This document shows positions 1 through 9,604 of a stretch of 55,928 nucleotides of DNA, in pieces (the stretch's first letter is position 1; every line of letters starts with the position of its first letter). Source of the stretch: Flavisolibacter sp. (GTDB taxonomy: Bacteria > Bacteroidota > Bacteroidia > Chitinophagales > Chitinophagaceae); contig JAQBNG010000085.1 of NCBI GenBank assembly GCA_028288675.1, forward strand, positions 1 through 55,928, in the 5' to 3' direction. The notes beneath the pieces are model-generated. The model was given only the letters and a program-made list of their open reading frames with translations, made no database searches and had not been told where the DNA came from. Made by a program: the position numbers and the translations under genes.

Positions 1-95
1 CTGCCATAAACTCCATAAATTCATTCAACAGCCTGCTAAAAAAAGAAGCCTACCGCATAAAAATAACTTCCTTTAATAACCCTACTTCCTCCGAC

Positions 96-902
96 ATGGG
101 CTTTAATTTAGAGAACGAAATACAAACTGCCCTAAAACCATTGTTGGAGAAAGCAAAAAACACAAACACACAAAAGTTCAGCGGCATTGTTTCATCTATA
201 CTTGGTAGTCAATCCAAATCAGGTTTAGGCAAAACGCTTGCTTCAGTAAGTCCTGTATTTCCCACGCTGTTAAGTCTTGTAGGCAACCTTACCCTACAAG
301 AGAAAAAAATTACAAGAGAGGATTTAGATTCTTTTATTACCGCCACTTCTAAATACTTTGTGCAATACGAAAAACTGAATGCGGCTAATAATTTACTTGA
401 TCAAAATATTGACAGGCTCAATGCCCGGATGCGGGATTTGCAATTTGATGCTAAAGAATATATGCTGGATATGGCCACTATCATTTATAAAAATATTCAG
501 CGTGGCAGCATTAAAAATTTAAGCAACGAAGAACTGTTTCTAAAGTATCTTGACAGGCAAAAAGTAGAGGAACTTTGGGATAAGGAAGCGGGATTAGAAA
601 CCTCGATGCGTTATCCTGCCGATGGCATTAAGGGTGCGAAGGATTTAGCCAACAATCTTCAGAAGCTTTTTAATGATTACCAAAAAGTTTATACCGAAAA
701 CTACAGCCAAATCAAAACTATTTTACAAGAAGCAAAAAAGCTGGGTAAGAATGTAAATGTGCAGCAAGTTGATGCCTCGCTCAAAGAAGTGGAAATACTT
801 TTTACTGAAAGCAAATCATCCGATATATTAAGCCTGAGGTTAACCACTTTATTTGAACGGTTGAAAGCATTGGTTAACACAGAACAGTTGGCAAAGCAGT
901 AA
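96..902 (+). CDS. Hypothetical coiled-coil protein, possibly 5'-partial
   Basis: I do not recognise this 268-residue protein. It has no signal peptide and no membrane segment. It is rich in Lys, Glu, Leu and Asn and reads as mostly helical, with coiled-coil-like stretches at roughly residues 85-130 and 180-265, so a cytosolic scaffold or helical bundle is plausible. The ATG at 96 follows TACTTCCTCCGAC, which faintly resembles the -7 region of other genes here. However, the frame is open without a stop from position 3 to this ATG, so the gene could begin left of the window and this ATG could be internal. It faces the convergent GNAT gene, whose stop lies 23 nt beyond its own. No function can be assigned. 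Confidence 0.6.
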   Translation: MGFNLENEIQTALKPLLEKAKNTNTQKFSGIVSSILGSQSKSGLGKTLASVSPVFPTLLSLVGNLTLQEKKITREDLDSFITATSKYFVQYEKLNAANNLLDQNIDRLNARMRDLQFDAKEYMLDMATIIYKNIQRGSIKNLSNEELFLKYLDRQKVEELWDKEAGLETSMRYPADGIKGAKDLANNLQKLFNDYQKVYTENYSQIKTILQEAKKLGKNVNVQQVDASLKEVEILFTESKSSDILSLRLTTLFERLKALVNTEQLAKQ

Positions 903-925
903 TAAGGGTTTAACTTATCAACCAA

Positions 926-1441
926 TCAAATTTTCAACCGATCAACCTTTCCCACCATCCACAACACACAACCAAAATGCCCGGTATTTCCCATTGAATG
1001 ATTGATATATTCAAACCCAAACTTCTCATAAGTTTTCAGCGCCTGCTTTAACTCCGGCATTGTTTCTAAGTAAATGTTTTTATAGCCGGCTTCTTTGGCA
1101 AAGCCAATACATTGCTGTATCAATTTTCTCCCCAAACCAATGCCTCTCACCTTTGGTAATAAATACATCTTAACCAATTCACAGGTATCATCCGGCAAAC
1201 CAGCCGAAGGAAAAATACCACCGCCGCCAACAACTTCTCCATCCATTTCTGCAATAAAATAAATAGAACGCGGCATAGCATGAAACACGGAATAAAGTGT
1301 ATCAGTAGCTTCATCAAAATAAACGGTGCCGGGATGATTCGCTCCAAATTCTTTCAGCGTTTTTCTTATCACATCAGCAATTGCATGGTTATCTTTTTCC
1401 TGTATAGTTCTAATCGTAATTTCTTCTAATCCTAAATGCAT
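926..1441 (-). CDS. GNAT family N-acetyltransferase
   Basis: This 171-residue protein is a complete GNAT-fold acetyltransferase, transferring acetyl from acetyl-CoA to an unknown amine. The acetyl-CoA pyrophosphate-binding motif A is visible as KMYLLPKVRGIGLG (residues 91-104, R-G-I-G-L-G loop), followed by the helix RKLIQQCIGFAKEAGY. The C-terminal beta-bulge motif is LKTYEKFGFEYI around residue 140. The N-terminal half carries the usual substrate-side strands (IAEMDGEVVGGGGIFP). The start at 1441 gives a normal family length. A TTTCTTTGC box lies upstream on the minus strand and resembles the Bacteroidota -7 box with one mismatch. It is a single-gene unit pointing away from pyrG. The substrate cannot be read from sequence. 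Confidence 0.85.
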   Translation of the reverse strand: MHLGLEEITIRTIQEKDNHAIADVIRKTLKEFGANHPGTVYFDEATDTLYSVFHAMPRSIYFIAEMDGEVVGGGGIFPSAGLPDDTCELVKMYLLPKVRGIGLGRKLIQQCIGFAKEAGYKNIYLETMPELKQALKTYEKFGFEYINHSMGNTGHFGCVLWMVGKVDRLKI

Positions 1442-1584
1442 GTTTTCTGTTTAATCAGCAAAGAAAAATAATTTCTAACCTATACCTCTGCCAAAATAAA
1501 ACCCCGGTGCTATACCAGGGCTTCACTTTTAATTTCTGCATCTTTCAGTTAACACCTCCTGTCTCCTGAATTCTGTCTTCTTGC

Positions 1585-3234
1585 CTAAATCATTTCGCTT
1601 TGAAGCAAAGGATTTTTGACGGTATGCTTTTGCTCGTAATACTTTTTTGCAGCGCCAACAAAATGTACAAACAAAGGATGCGGCGACTCTACTGTGCTTT
1701 TTAACTCGGGGTGATATTGGCAACCGATAAAAAAGGGATGTGAGCCTATTTCCATGATTTCCACCAGGCCGGTTTCAGGATTTCTACCAGAAGCGCTCAT
1801 GCCGCCTTCCTCGTATTGCTGAAGGTATTTATTGTTGAATTCGTAACGGTGACGATGGCGTTCTTTTACTTCAGCGCTCCCATAAATATTATAAGCTAAT
1901 GTGCCTTCTTTTATTTCACAAGGATAAGAACCTAAGCGCATGGTACCGCCTTTGGTTGTAATTTTCTTTTGCTCCTCCATCATATCTATAACAGGTTCGC
2001 TTGTCTTCGGGTCCATTTCTGTTGATTGCGCATTAGATATGTTCAATACATTTCTTCCGTATTCAATTACGGCCATTTGCATACCCAGGCAAATGCCAAA
2101 GAAAGGCAGGCCACTTTCACGGGCATACTTTACCGCTGTAATCTTTCCTTCAATACCCCGGTAACCAAAGCCCGGTGCTACCAGCAAGCCATCTAAATTT
2201 TCCAACTTCTCCACGACATTCTCAGGTGTAATAAATTCGGAATGAATAGATACCACCTGTACTTTACATTCGTTCATAGCACCGGCATGTACAAACGACT
2301 CCAAGATAGATTTATAGGCATCCTGCAGTTCTACGTATTTACCAATGAGGCCAATTGTAATTCTTGCTTTTGGGTATTTTAATTTATCCAAAAACTCTTT
2401 CCATTTTGAAAGGTCAGGTTCGCCATAACCTGTGATTGCTAATTTCTTCAGCACAATTAAATCAAGCTTTTCATTCATCATCAGCACGGGTACTTCATAT
2501 ATGGTGCTGGCGTCCTGCGCTTCAATAACAGCTTCTTGTTTTACGTTGCAAAACTGGGCGATCTTTCTTTTAATTTCATCGTTCAGGGGTTCCTCTGCAC
2601 GACAAACAATTACATCGGGAAACACACCGCTTTCACTTAATTGTTTTACGGAGTGCTGCGTGGGTTTTGTCTTTAACTCCTTTGCTGCCCGTAAATAAGG
2701 AATAAGTGTCAGATGCACTACCAGCAGGTCTTCTTCCGGCAATTCCCATTGTAACTGGCGGACCGCTTCTATGTAAGGAAGTGATTCAATATCACCAACA
2801 GTGCCTCCTAATTCGGTAAGAATTATATCATATTTATCGCCTTGTCCAAGGGCTAACATACGGCGCTTAATTTCATCGGTAATATGCGGAACTACCTGCA
2901 CTGTTTTTCCTAAAAAAGCGCCTTCCCTTTCTTTATTAATTACGGTTTGATAAATGCGACCCGTGGTAACATTATTAGCCTGCGAAGTAAAAATGTTGAG
3001 GAATCGTTCGTAGTGGCCAAGGTCTAGATCGGTCTCTGCGCCATCTTCGGTAACATAACATTCACCATGTTCGTAGGGGTTCAGTGTACCTGGATCAACA
3101 TTAATGTAAGGATCAAATTTTTGAATGGTTACCCTCAATCCTCTTGCCTGTAAAAGTTTAGCCAGCGAAGCGGCAATAATGCCCTTTCCTAAACTTGACG
3201 TAACACCACCGGTAACAAAAATAAATTTAGCCAT
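1585..3234 (-). CDS. pyrG: CTP synthase (glutamine-hydrolysing)
   Basis: This is full-length CTP synthase of 549 residues, converting UTP, ATP and glutamine to CTP in the last step of pyrimidine nucleotide synthesis. The N-terminal synthetase domain (about 1-270) opens with the P-loop-like MAKFIFVTGGVTSSLGKG and contains EHGECYVTEDGAETDLDLGH. The C-terminal class I glutamine amidotransferase domain (about 293-535) has the nucleophile Cys382 in FFGICLGMQ and the partners His508 and Glu510 in QYHPELK. It is on the minus strand downstream of purL, but the 215-nt gap, containing an intergenic repeat copy, argues for independent expression. All expected catalytic residues are present. Confidence 0.98.
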   Translation of the reverse strand: MAKFIFVTGGVTSSLGKGIIAASLAKLLQARGLRVTIQKFDPYINVDPGTLNPYEHGECYVTEDGAETDLDLGHYERFLNIFTSQANNVTTGRIYQTVINKEREGAFLGKTVQVVPHITDEIKRRMLALGQGDKYDIILTELGGTVGDIESLPYIEAVRQLQWELPEEDLLVVHLTLIPYLRAAKELKTKPTQHSVKQLSESGVFPDVIVCRAEEPLNDEIKRKIAQFCNVKQEAVIEAQDASTIYEVPVLMMNEKLDLIVLKKLAITGYGEPDLSKWKEFLDKLKYPKARITIGLIGKYVELQDAYKSILESFVHAGAMNECKVQVVSIHSEFITPENVVEKLENLDGLLVAPGFGYRGIEGKITAVKYARESGLPFFGICLGMQMAVIEYGRNVLNISNAQSTEMDPKTSEPVIDMMEEQKKITTKGGTMRLGSYPCEIKEGTLAYNIYGSAEVKERHRHRYEFNNKYLQQYEEGGMSASGRNPETGLVEIMEIGSHPFFIGCQYHPELKSTVESPHPLFVHFVGAAKKYYEQKHTVKNPLLQSEMI

Positions 3235-3307
3235 AGAATATGGGTATGAGTTTATGTTATTTTAAAATTGATTTATGGAACAAGCTGTGTTGCTACTATC
3301 ATCGTCT

Positions 3308-3330
3308 GTTGTGTCACTCCCTTGTACGTT
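3308..3330 (-). repeat. Intergenic repeat copy 1 (GTACAAG family)
   Basis: On the minus strand this reads CGTACAAGGGAGTGACACAA. It closely matches CGTACAAGAGTGTGACACAA at 23168-23187 and shares the GTACAAG core with copies at 18243-18266 and 24858-24869. It lies in the pyrG-purL spacer (3235-3449), which otherwise holds no convincing gene. Confidence 0.6.
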
Positions 3331-3449
3331 AAGGAATTCTATTGCGCTTGTTCAAAGACCATCGGAAGAAAAAAACTTCGTGGAGGTCATGCAAACCTAC
3401 GGCAAATATTATGGCAGAAATGAAGAATTAACAGGGTGTGGAAAAACAA

Positions 3450-5693
3450 TTAAATCATCGTTAGCGCCCCTTCCGATTCCAGTTCTTTTGTCAAATGTTT
3501 TTCTATAGCTGTATCGTACTTTTCTTTCCACCCGGCAATTGCTCCCCAGTTATTCTCATCAATTATAACCTCCGTTGCTGTTACTTTTCCCAGGAAAGAA
3601 AAGGGCACTCCGGCTTTTTGCATCACTTCTTTAAAGCTGGAAACCTGTTGTGCATTTACAGACACTACAACCCTGCTTTGTCCTTCGCCAAACAACCACG
3701 CATCTCTTCTGATGATGGTATCAGAAGCCTTCACATTAAAACCCAACTCACGGTGAAAGGCGCTTTCTAATAAAGTTGTAAATAACCCGCCTTCACTAAT
3801 ATCGTGTGCACTTTGTATCAAGCCAAGGCTGATTAAAGAACTGATAGTTTGTTGTAAAGCATACTCTTCTTCTATTTCAAAATGCGGCGCAGGTGAAAGT
3901 TTCACACCGCAAATTTTACTTAGATATTGCGATGAGGAAATATCATTTGGAGAATTGCCAATCAAAAAGATTTCATCGCCTTCGGCTTTAAAGTCTAATG
4001 TCATTTTATTAGAGAGATCTTCTACTAATCCCACCATACCAATTGTCGGTGTAGGAAACACAGCGCCTTCAGGTCCCTGGTTATAAAAACTTACATTACC
4101 ACCGGTAACAGGCGTATCAAACTTGCGGCAAGCTTCGCCCATGCCTTGTACCGCCTGCGTAAACTGGTAATAAACTTCAGGGTCGTAAGGGTTGCCAAAG
4201 TTCAGGCAGTTGGTTACACCTAATGGAACACCACCACTGCAGACAATATTTCGGGCTGCTTCCGCTACCGCTATCATGGCTCCTTTGTAAGGATCGGCAT
4301 AAACATACCGGCTGTTGCAATCAACGGTTACCGCAAGTCCTTTGCCTGTTTCTTTTACTAAAATAATTGCTGCATCGGCAGGCGCATTGGTAGATGCGTT
4401 TACAGTGCCTACCATGCTGTCGTACTGCTGATATACCCAACGTTTGTTTGCGATGCTGGGTAATTGAATAAGCTGTTCGGCAACTGCTTTTAAATCTGTT
4501 GGTTCATTAACAGAAGCGATGTCAAAGCCTTCTGTTTCATCAAGGTAAGCGGGCCTCCTGAGTTCTCTTTCGTATTGCGGAGCGCCACCGCCAAGCACTA
4601 ATTCGTAAGCTGGAATCCTTGCTTCTAATTCACCATTCATGTAAAAACTTAACAAGCCATCATCAGTAACATAGCCTATTACTTCGTTTTCCAAATCCCA
4701 TTTATCAAACACTTTCCTTGCCTCCTTTTCCCGCCCTTCTTCTACCACCAATAACATTCGCTCCTGGCTTTCGCTCAAAAGTATTTCCCATGCTTTCATA
4801 TTCTTCTGGCGCATAGGCACTTTATCTAAATCTATGTACATACCGGCTTCACCTTTTGCACTCATTTCGGCGGTAGAGCAAATGATGCCTGCAGCGCCCA
4901 TGTCCTGCATTCCAACTACAACACCGGTTTCTATTACCTCCAAACAAGCTTCCAGCAACTTCTTTTCCTGGAACGGATCACCCACCTGCACCGCTGGTAA
5001 TTCGTCGGTGCTTTCTTTAGTAATTTCTGCTGATGCAAATGAGGCGCCGCCAATACCATCTTTACCTGTGGCACTGCCCACATACAATACAGGATTGCCT
5101 TTACCGGTTGCCGTTGCCGAAACTGTTTTACCAACTTTTACAATGCCCACGCTCATGGCATTTACTAAAGGATTAGTATGATAACATTCATCAAAATAAA
5201 TTTCGCCACCCACGGTAGGCACACCAAAGCAATTACCATAATGAGAGATGCCATGCACTACACCCGCCAAAAGATGCTGTGTTTTTTTATCTTCTAAGTT
5301 TCCAAAACGTAAGGAATTGAGCGAAGCAATTGGCCGGGCGCCCATCGTAAAAATATCGCGGTGAATACCACCTACTCCGGTAGCGGCTCCCTGGAAGGGT
5401 TCAATAGCGGATGGATGATTATGCGATTCAATTTTAAACACTACACCATAGCCATCGCCAATATCCATCAACCCTGCATTTTCTTCGCCGGCTTTTACCA
5501 GCATGCGGCCACCTTCACGGGGCAAGGTTTTGAGCCATTTAATAGAATTTTTATAGCTGCAATGCTCACTCCACATGGCAGAAAAAGTACAGAGTTCTGT
5601 AAAGTTGGGTGTGCGTCCAAGCTTTTGTTTTATGAGATTGAATTCTTCTTCTGTCAGTCGTAAGCTCTGTGCGGTTTTTACTGTTACTTCCAT
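3450..5693 (-). CDS. purL: Phosphoribosylformylglycinamidine synthase II (small PurL)
   Basis: PurL converts FGAR to FGAM in purine synthesis. At 747 residues this is the small form that works with separate PurQ and PurS subunits, neither of which is in the window. Visible family motifs include the nucleotide-binding SHNHPSAIEPFQGAATGVGG, the first AIRS-type core with GMQDMGAAGI, and the second AIRS half with CLNFGNP and PVTGGNVSFYNQ. I start at the ATG at 5693 (MEVTVKTAQSLRLTEEE) rather than at 5744, because a perfect -7 box TATCTTTG ends 5 nt upstream, which makes the longer start untranscribed from that promoter. The mRNA would then be almost leaderless. It is followed on the same strand by pyrG. 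Confidence 0.95.
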   Translation of the reverse strand: MEVTVKTAQSLRLTEEEFNLIKQKLGRTPNFTELCTFSAMWSEHCSYKNSIKWLKTLPREGGRMLVKAGEENAGLMDIGDGYGVVFKIESHNHPSAIEPFQGAATGVGGIHRDIFTMGARPIASLNSLRFGNLEDKKTQHLLAGVVHGISHYGNCFGVPTVGGEIYFDECYHTNPLVNAMSVGIVKVGKTVSATATGKGNPVLYVGSATGKDGIGGASFASAEITKESTDELPAVQVGDPFQEKKLLEACLEVIETGVVVGMQDMGAAGIICSTAEMSAKGEAGMYIDLDKVPMRQKNMKAWEILLSESQERMLLVVEEGREKEARKVFDKWDLENEVIGYVTDDGLLSFYMNGELEARIPAYELVLGGGAPQYERELRRPAYLDETEGFDIASVNEPTDLKAVAEQLIQLPSIANKRWVYQQYDSMVGTVNASTNAPADAAIILVKETGKGLAVTVDCNSRYVYADPYKGAMIAVAEAARNIVCSGGVPLGVTNCLNFGNPYDPEVYYQFTQAVQGMGEACRKFDTPVTGGNVSFYNQGPEGAVFPTPTIGMVGLVEDLSNKMTLDFKAEGDEIFLIGNSPNDISSSQYLSKICGVKLSPAPHFEIEEEYALQQTISSLISLGLIQSAHDISEGGLFTTLLESAFHRELGFNVKASDTIIRRDAWLFGEGQSRVVVSVNAQQVSSFKEVMQKAGVPFSFLGKVTATEVIIDENNWGAIAGWKEKYDTAIEKHLTKELESEGALTMI

Positions 5694-5698
5694 GACGG

Positions 5699-5706
5699 CA
5701 AAGATA
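5699..5706 (-). promoter_or_regulatory. Candidate purL -7 promoter box
   Basis: TATCTTTG on the minus strand is an exact match to the Bacteroidota consensus TAnnTTTG, 5 nt before the purL ATG. No TTG -33 element is evident. The upstream DNA is instead the C/A-rich repeat arm at 5710-5740. Confidence 0.6.
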
Positions 5707-5709
5707 AAA

Positions 5710-5740
5710 GGGTTTATGGTTTGGGGTTTAGAGTTTGAGG
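5710..5740 (+). repeat. G/T-rich word arm, left member of an inverted pair
   Basis: GGTTTGGGGTTTAGAGTTTG and flanks. This is a degenerate copy of the word GGGTTTGGAGTTTAGGG, whose reverse complement recurs at 5915-5947. Read on the minus strand it is C/A-rich and abuts the purL -7 box. Confidence 0.7.
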
Positions 5741-5914
5741 TCATCGTATTACATGGAGCTACATCCCTTTGCGTTTGTCTTCAACATAAAAATTTCAACT
5801 TCTCGCGGCGGCATGGTTTCAAACATAACTGTGAGTTATTTATTGATAAGAAAAAAACTTAAAAGCCATTTCGCGTTAGTGCTGATTATAACAAGTTTGA
5901 TTGATTGATCAAAC

Positions 5915-5947
5915 AACCCTAAACCACAAACTCCAAACTCCAAACTT
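5915..5947 (+). repeat. C/A-rich word arm, right member of an inverted pair
   Basis: AACCCTAAACCACAAACTCC then CAAACTCCAAACTT: direct repetition of an ACTCCAA word, inverted relative to 5710-5740. About 175 nt of unrecognised sequence lies between the arms. It ends just before TACATTGTG, a weak -7-like box upstream of the next gene. Confidence 0.7.
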
Positions 5948-5983
5948 CTTCCCTACATTGTGCCGCTTTAAACCAAGATACTT

Positions 5984-7258
5984 GTGGAGCATTTGTTGTT
6001 CGCTGCTTACCTCGTTTTATTTGCCTGGCTGGTTACAAAAACCGGCTTTTTTAAGGCATCAGGATTAACTCCCTCTCAGCTTGTTATTATTTTTTTACTG
6101 AAAGTAATGGCCGGTATTTTATATGGCTGGATTGGTGTTTATTATGGCGAGATGGCTCAAATGGTGGATACGTGGGCCTATCATTATGAAAGCCTTACTG
6201 AGTATCATCTTCTTCAATCGAACCCGAAACTTTTCTTCAGCAATATATTTCAGAATACCTACCAGGATGGCTATACAAAATTTTTAGCGTCGGAGAACTC
6301 CTGGTGGAATGATTTGAAAGGAACTTTTTTTGTAAAAACGCTGGCCATCTTTAACCTCGCAAGTTTCGGTAATTACTATGTGAATGTCATTTTCTATTCC
6401 TTTCTTTCCCTATTCGGACCTATCGCTATTTACCGCGTTATGATGGATGTTTTTCCCGGTCGTAAGTTGCCCGTTCTTCTTGCTACATTTTTAGTGCCTT
6501 CGGTTATCTACTGGACATCAGGCTTGCATAAAGACGGCGTTATTTTCGTAGGTCTCGGTATTGTTATCTACCATATTTATTTTGGCTTAAAAGAAGGAGA
6601 CTTTTCAGTTAAGAGATGGCTGGCCATACTTTTTGGTGTGTTACTGGTATTAGTTTTACGTAATTTCTTGATCATCCCTATATTGCCGGCATTGCTTGCC
6701 TGGGTCTTGTCAGTCAGACTTAAATACAAGCCCTGGTTGATTTTTTCAATTGTTTATATCTTATTTATTACACTGTTTTTTACGGCGAAGTTTATTCACC
6801 CCCGTTTAAATTTTCCTGAAGAAGTGGTTGCAAGGCAAGAAGCGTTTTTAAAACTCGGTGGCGGGTCAGCAGTACCAGTTAATAAAATGAAACCCACTTT
6901 TGCCAACTTTGTTTTCAACAGCCCGCAGGCATTTACATTAAGCACTATACGGCCTTACCCGTCAGATGTACGCCACCTGCTTTCCCTGGCTGCCGCTGCG
7001 GAAATAAATTTTCTTCTTTTACTCTTTATCGCTTTTTTAATCTGGCGAAGAAAAGGCACTCCATGGAGCCCGTTTTTACTTTTCTGTGTGTACTTTTCTT
7101 TCTCCGTTTTAATGATGATCGGCTACACGGTTGACGTGCTTGGCGCCATTGTTCGCTACCGGAGTATTGTACTCACTCTTCTTGTTGTACCGGTTTTAGC
7201 GCAAATAGATTGGGCCAAAATAAATCGCTTGTTCCTGGGAAATATTGCAAATAAATAA
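5984..7258 (+). CDS. Polytopic inner-membrane protein of unknown function
   Basis: A 424-residue hydrophobic protein with roughly ten predicted membrane segments, starting at a GTG (VEHLLFAAYLVLFAWLV). Between segments 2 and 3 is a soluble loop of about 75 residues (MVDTWAYHYESLTEY to WWNDLKGTFFV). The segment WTSGLHKDGVIFVGLG resembles a motif seen in membrane glycan polymerases and GT-C-like glycosyltransferases, but that is only a loose resemblance. A second polar loop carries FPEEVVARQEAF. It is monocistronic, divergent from purL, with a repeat arm directly upstream. I cannot assign a function; an envelope polysaccharide role is a guess. Confidence 0.8.
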   Translation: MEHLLFAAYLVLFAWLVTKTGFFKASGLTPSQLVIIFLLKVMAGILYGWIGVYYGEMAQMVDTWAYHYESLTEYHLLQSNPKLFFSNIFQNTYQDGYTKFLASENSWWNDLKGTFFVKTLAIFNLASFGNYYVNVIFYSFLSLFGPIAIYRVMMDVFPGRKLPVLLATFLVPSVIYWTSGLHKDGVIFVGLGIVIYHIYFGLKEGDFSVKRWLAILFGVLLVLVLRNFLIIPILPALLAWVLSVRLKYKPWLIFSIVYILFITLFFTAKFIHPRLNFPEEVVARQEAFLKLGGGSAVPVNKMKPTFANFVFNSPQAFTLSTIRPYPSDVRHLLSLAAAAEINFLLLLFIAFLIWRRKGTPWSPFLLFCVYFSFSVLMMIGYTVDVLGAIVRYRSIVLTLLVVPVLAQIDWAKINRLFLGNIANK

Positions 7259-7409
7259 AACTTAATTATTTTCTTATAGTCCCTACTTTTTTTCGTTTGA
7301 GCTCAAAAATAATTGAACAATTTTTAGGCTATAGCTTCAACAGGTAGGAATTTTGAAAAAATAAATAGCTTTTTTCGGGAATTTGGTTTTCTTTGAAAAA
7401 ATTATTTTT

Positions 7410-9599
7410 ATGTCCCTCCGATTTAATGCGCTTGCAAAATTGCAAACATCCAGTGAGGCCGATGCTCAAAGAGCAACAAAGATCACCGCTATTTTTGCCG
7501 AAAACGTTTTCACCCATGCTATTGCCCGGCAATTTTTAAGCGATGAAGCTTATAAAAGTTTGATGGGTTCTGTAAAAGCAGGTCAAAAAATTGACCGATC
7601 TATGGCTGCGCAGATAGCCAATGGCATTCGTGCCTGGGCAGAAAGCAAAGGAGTAACCCATTTTACGCACTGGTTTCAACCGCTAACAGGCAGCACTGCC
7701 GAAAAGCATGATTCTTTTTTTACACTTAAAAGCGATGGTACCTCGATTGAGCAGTTCGAAGGTGATGCGCTGATACAGCAAGAGCCTGATGCTTCAAGCT
7801 TTCCAAGCGGAGGTTTGCGGGCAACTTTCGAAGCCCGGGGTTACACTGCCTGGGATCCTTCATCACCAGCCTTTATCATGGATATCGGCTATGGTAAAAC
7901 GCTTTGCATCCCTACCATTTTCGTTTCTTATACTGGTGAATCACTTGACTATAAGGCACCCTTGCTAAAGGCACTTGAATCACTTAACAAAGCAGCCGTT
8001 GATGTATGTAATTATTTCGACAGAAATGTGCAGCGTGTTACGCCAACGCTTGGTTGGGAACAGGAATATTTTGTAATAGATGAAAGTTTATTTAATGCCC
8101 GTCCCGATTTGGTGATGTGCGGCCGTACTGTATTTGGTCATACACCTGCAAAAGGCCAGCAGTTAGAGGATCATTATTTCGGCTCTATCCCGGAAAGGGT
8201 GTATGCCTTTATGCGTGATTTTGAAGCTGAAAGTTATAAGCTTGGTATTCCTTTACGTACCCGTCACAACGAAGTAGCTCCCGCACAATTTGAGTGCGCC
8301 CCTATTTTTGAAGAAGCGAACCTCGCCGTGGATCATAATACTTTATTGATGGATATTATGACCCGTGTTGCTGCCCGCCATAAATTAAGGGTGCTGCTTC
8401 ACGAAAAGCCATTTGCCGGCATCAACGGAAGTGGCAAGCACAATAACTGGAGTTTGGCTACCGATACGGGTGTAAATCTTCTTGCCCCCGGCAAAACGCC
8501 AAAGACCAATTTAATGTTTCTTGCGTTTTTTGTAAATGCTATCAAGGCTGTACACGATTATGCTGATCTGCTGAGAGCTTCAATTGCTTCTGCTTCTAAT
8601 GATTTTCGGTTGGGAGCCAATGAAGCGCCACCTGCTATTATCTCTGTATTCATCGGGCAATATCTTTCCAAAGTTTTGGATGATGTAAAAGAAAGAGTGG
8701 GAGAGAAGTTTGATGAACAGGATGAGAGCATGTTGAAGATTGACATTCATCGCAGCATCCCGGAATTACTATTGGATAACACAGATCGTAACCGAACCTC
8801 ACCGTTCGCTTTCACTGGTAATAAATTTGAGTTTCGTGCGGTAGGCTCTTCTGCCAACTGCGCCAATGCAATGACGGTTTTAAACACCATCATGGCCGAA
8901 ACCTTGAAAACCTTTAAAAAGGAAGTGGATGATTTAATTGGAAAAGGAGAAAAGAAAGAAATCGCCATTCTTCATGTAATTAAAGAATACATCATAAGCA
9001 GCGAACCCATTTTGTTTGAAGGCAATGGATACAGCGAAGAATGGGAAAAAGAAGCGGAGCGCCGTGGGTTACCTAATGTAAAAACAACACCGCTTGCACT
9101 GGATGCGATGGTGACAGAAAAAGCAAAAGCACTGTTTGCCAATAACAAGGTTTATACACATGCGGAACTTGAAGCCCGTCATGAAATTGAGTTAGAGAAA
9201 TACATTAAAAAAGTTCAGATTGAAGGAAGGCTGATGGCCGATTTAGCGACAACCTACATCTTGCCCGCCGCTATTAATTATCAAAATAAATTAATTGAAA
9301 ACCTCAGGGGATTAAAAGACGTTGGCTTAGCCGAAGGCATGTGCGACCAACGCACTGAACTAGTAAACCGGCTTTCGAAACATATAAATGAAGTAAGCAG
9401 GCTAACGGTAGAGATGGTAGAAGCCCGTAAAGCAGCTAACAATATTGAAGGTAGCCGTGACAAAGCCATTGCTTATTGCAGCGATGTAAAGGAACCGTTC
9501 TTTGATGCCTTACGCTATCATGGAGATAAGCTGGAGCAACTGGTTGATGATAGAGAATGGTACTTGCCGAAGTACCGGGAACTTTTGTTTTTGAGATAA
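7410..9599 (+). CDS. glnN: Glutamine synthetase type III
   Basis: A 729-residue GSIII enzyme making glutamine from glutamate, ammonia and ATP in the cytoplasm. GSIII is the form found in Bacteroidota and is much longer than the common GSI. Family motifs include the N-terminal THWFQPLTGSTAEKHDSF, GWEQEYFVID, RHNEVAPAQFE and the nucleotide-site loop INGSGKHNNWSLATDTGVNL. The C-terminal region past residue 600 is the GSIII-specific helical extension. I start at the ATG at 7410 (MSLRFNALAKLQ). A TTG in frame at 7383 would only add nine unusual residues. The gene ends in a strong bidirectional terminator shared with the convergent barrel gene. Confidence 0.96.
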   Translation: MSLRFNALAKLQTSSEADAQRATKITAIFAENVFTHAIARQFLSDEAYKSLMGSVKAGQKIDRSMAAQIANGIRAWAESKGVTHFTHWFQPLTGSTAEKHDSFFTLKSDGTSIEQFEGDALIQQEPDASSFPSGGLRATFEARGYTAWDPSSPAFIMDIGYGKTLCIPTIFVSYTGESLDYKAPLLKALESLNKAAVDVCNYFDRNVQRVTPTLGWEQEYFVIDESLFNARPDLVMCGRTVFGHTPAKGQQLEDHYFGSIPERVYAFMRDFEAESYKLGIPLRTRHNEVAPAQFECAPIFEEANLAVDHNTLLMDIMTRVAARHKLRVLLHEKPFAGINGSGKHNNWSLATDTGVNLLAPGKTPKTNLMFLAFFVNAIKAVHDYADLLRASIASASNDFRLGANEAPPAIISVFIGQYLSKVLDDVKERVGEKFDEQDESMLKIDIHRSIPELLLDNTDRNRTSPFAFTGNKFEFRAVGSSANCANAMTVLNTIMAETLKTFKKEVDDLIGKGEKKEIAILHVIKEYIISSEPILFEGNGYSEEWEKEAERRGLPNVKTTPLALDAMVTEKAKALFANNKVYTHAELEARHEIELEKYIKKVQIEGRLMADLATTYILPAAINYQNKLIENLRGLKDVGLAEGMCDQRTELVNRLSKHINEVSRLTVEMVEARKAANNIEGSRDKAIAYCSDVKEPFFDALRYHGDKLEQLVDDREWYLPKYRELLFLR

Positions 9600-9604
9600 T
9601 TTAG

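Noticed and set aside
3275-3508. Plus-strand 77-residue frame in the pyrG-purL spacer
   Set aside because: It includes a dispersed repeat copy and runs into purL antisense; no recognisable protein features.
9281-9469. Short minus-strand frames inside glnN and other long genes
   Set aside because: Shadows of conserved coding sequence on the other strand; no motifs and no start context.
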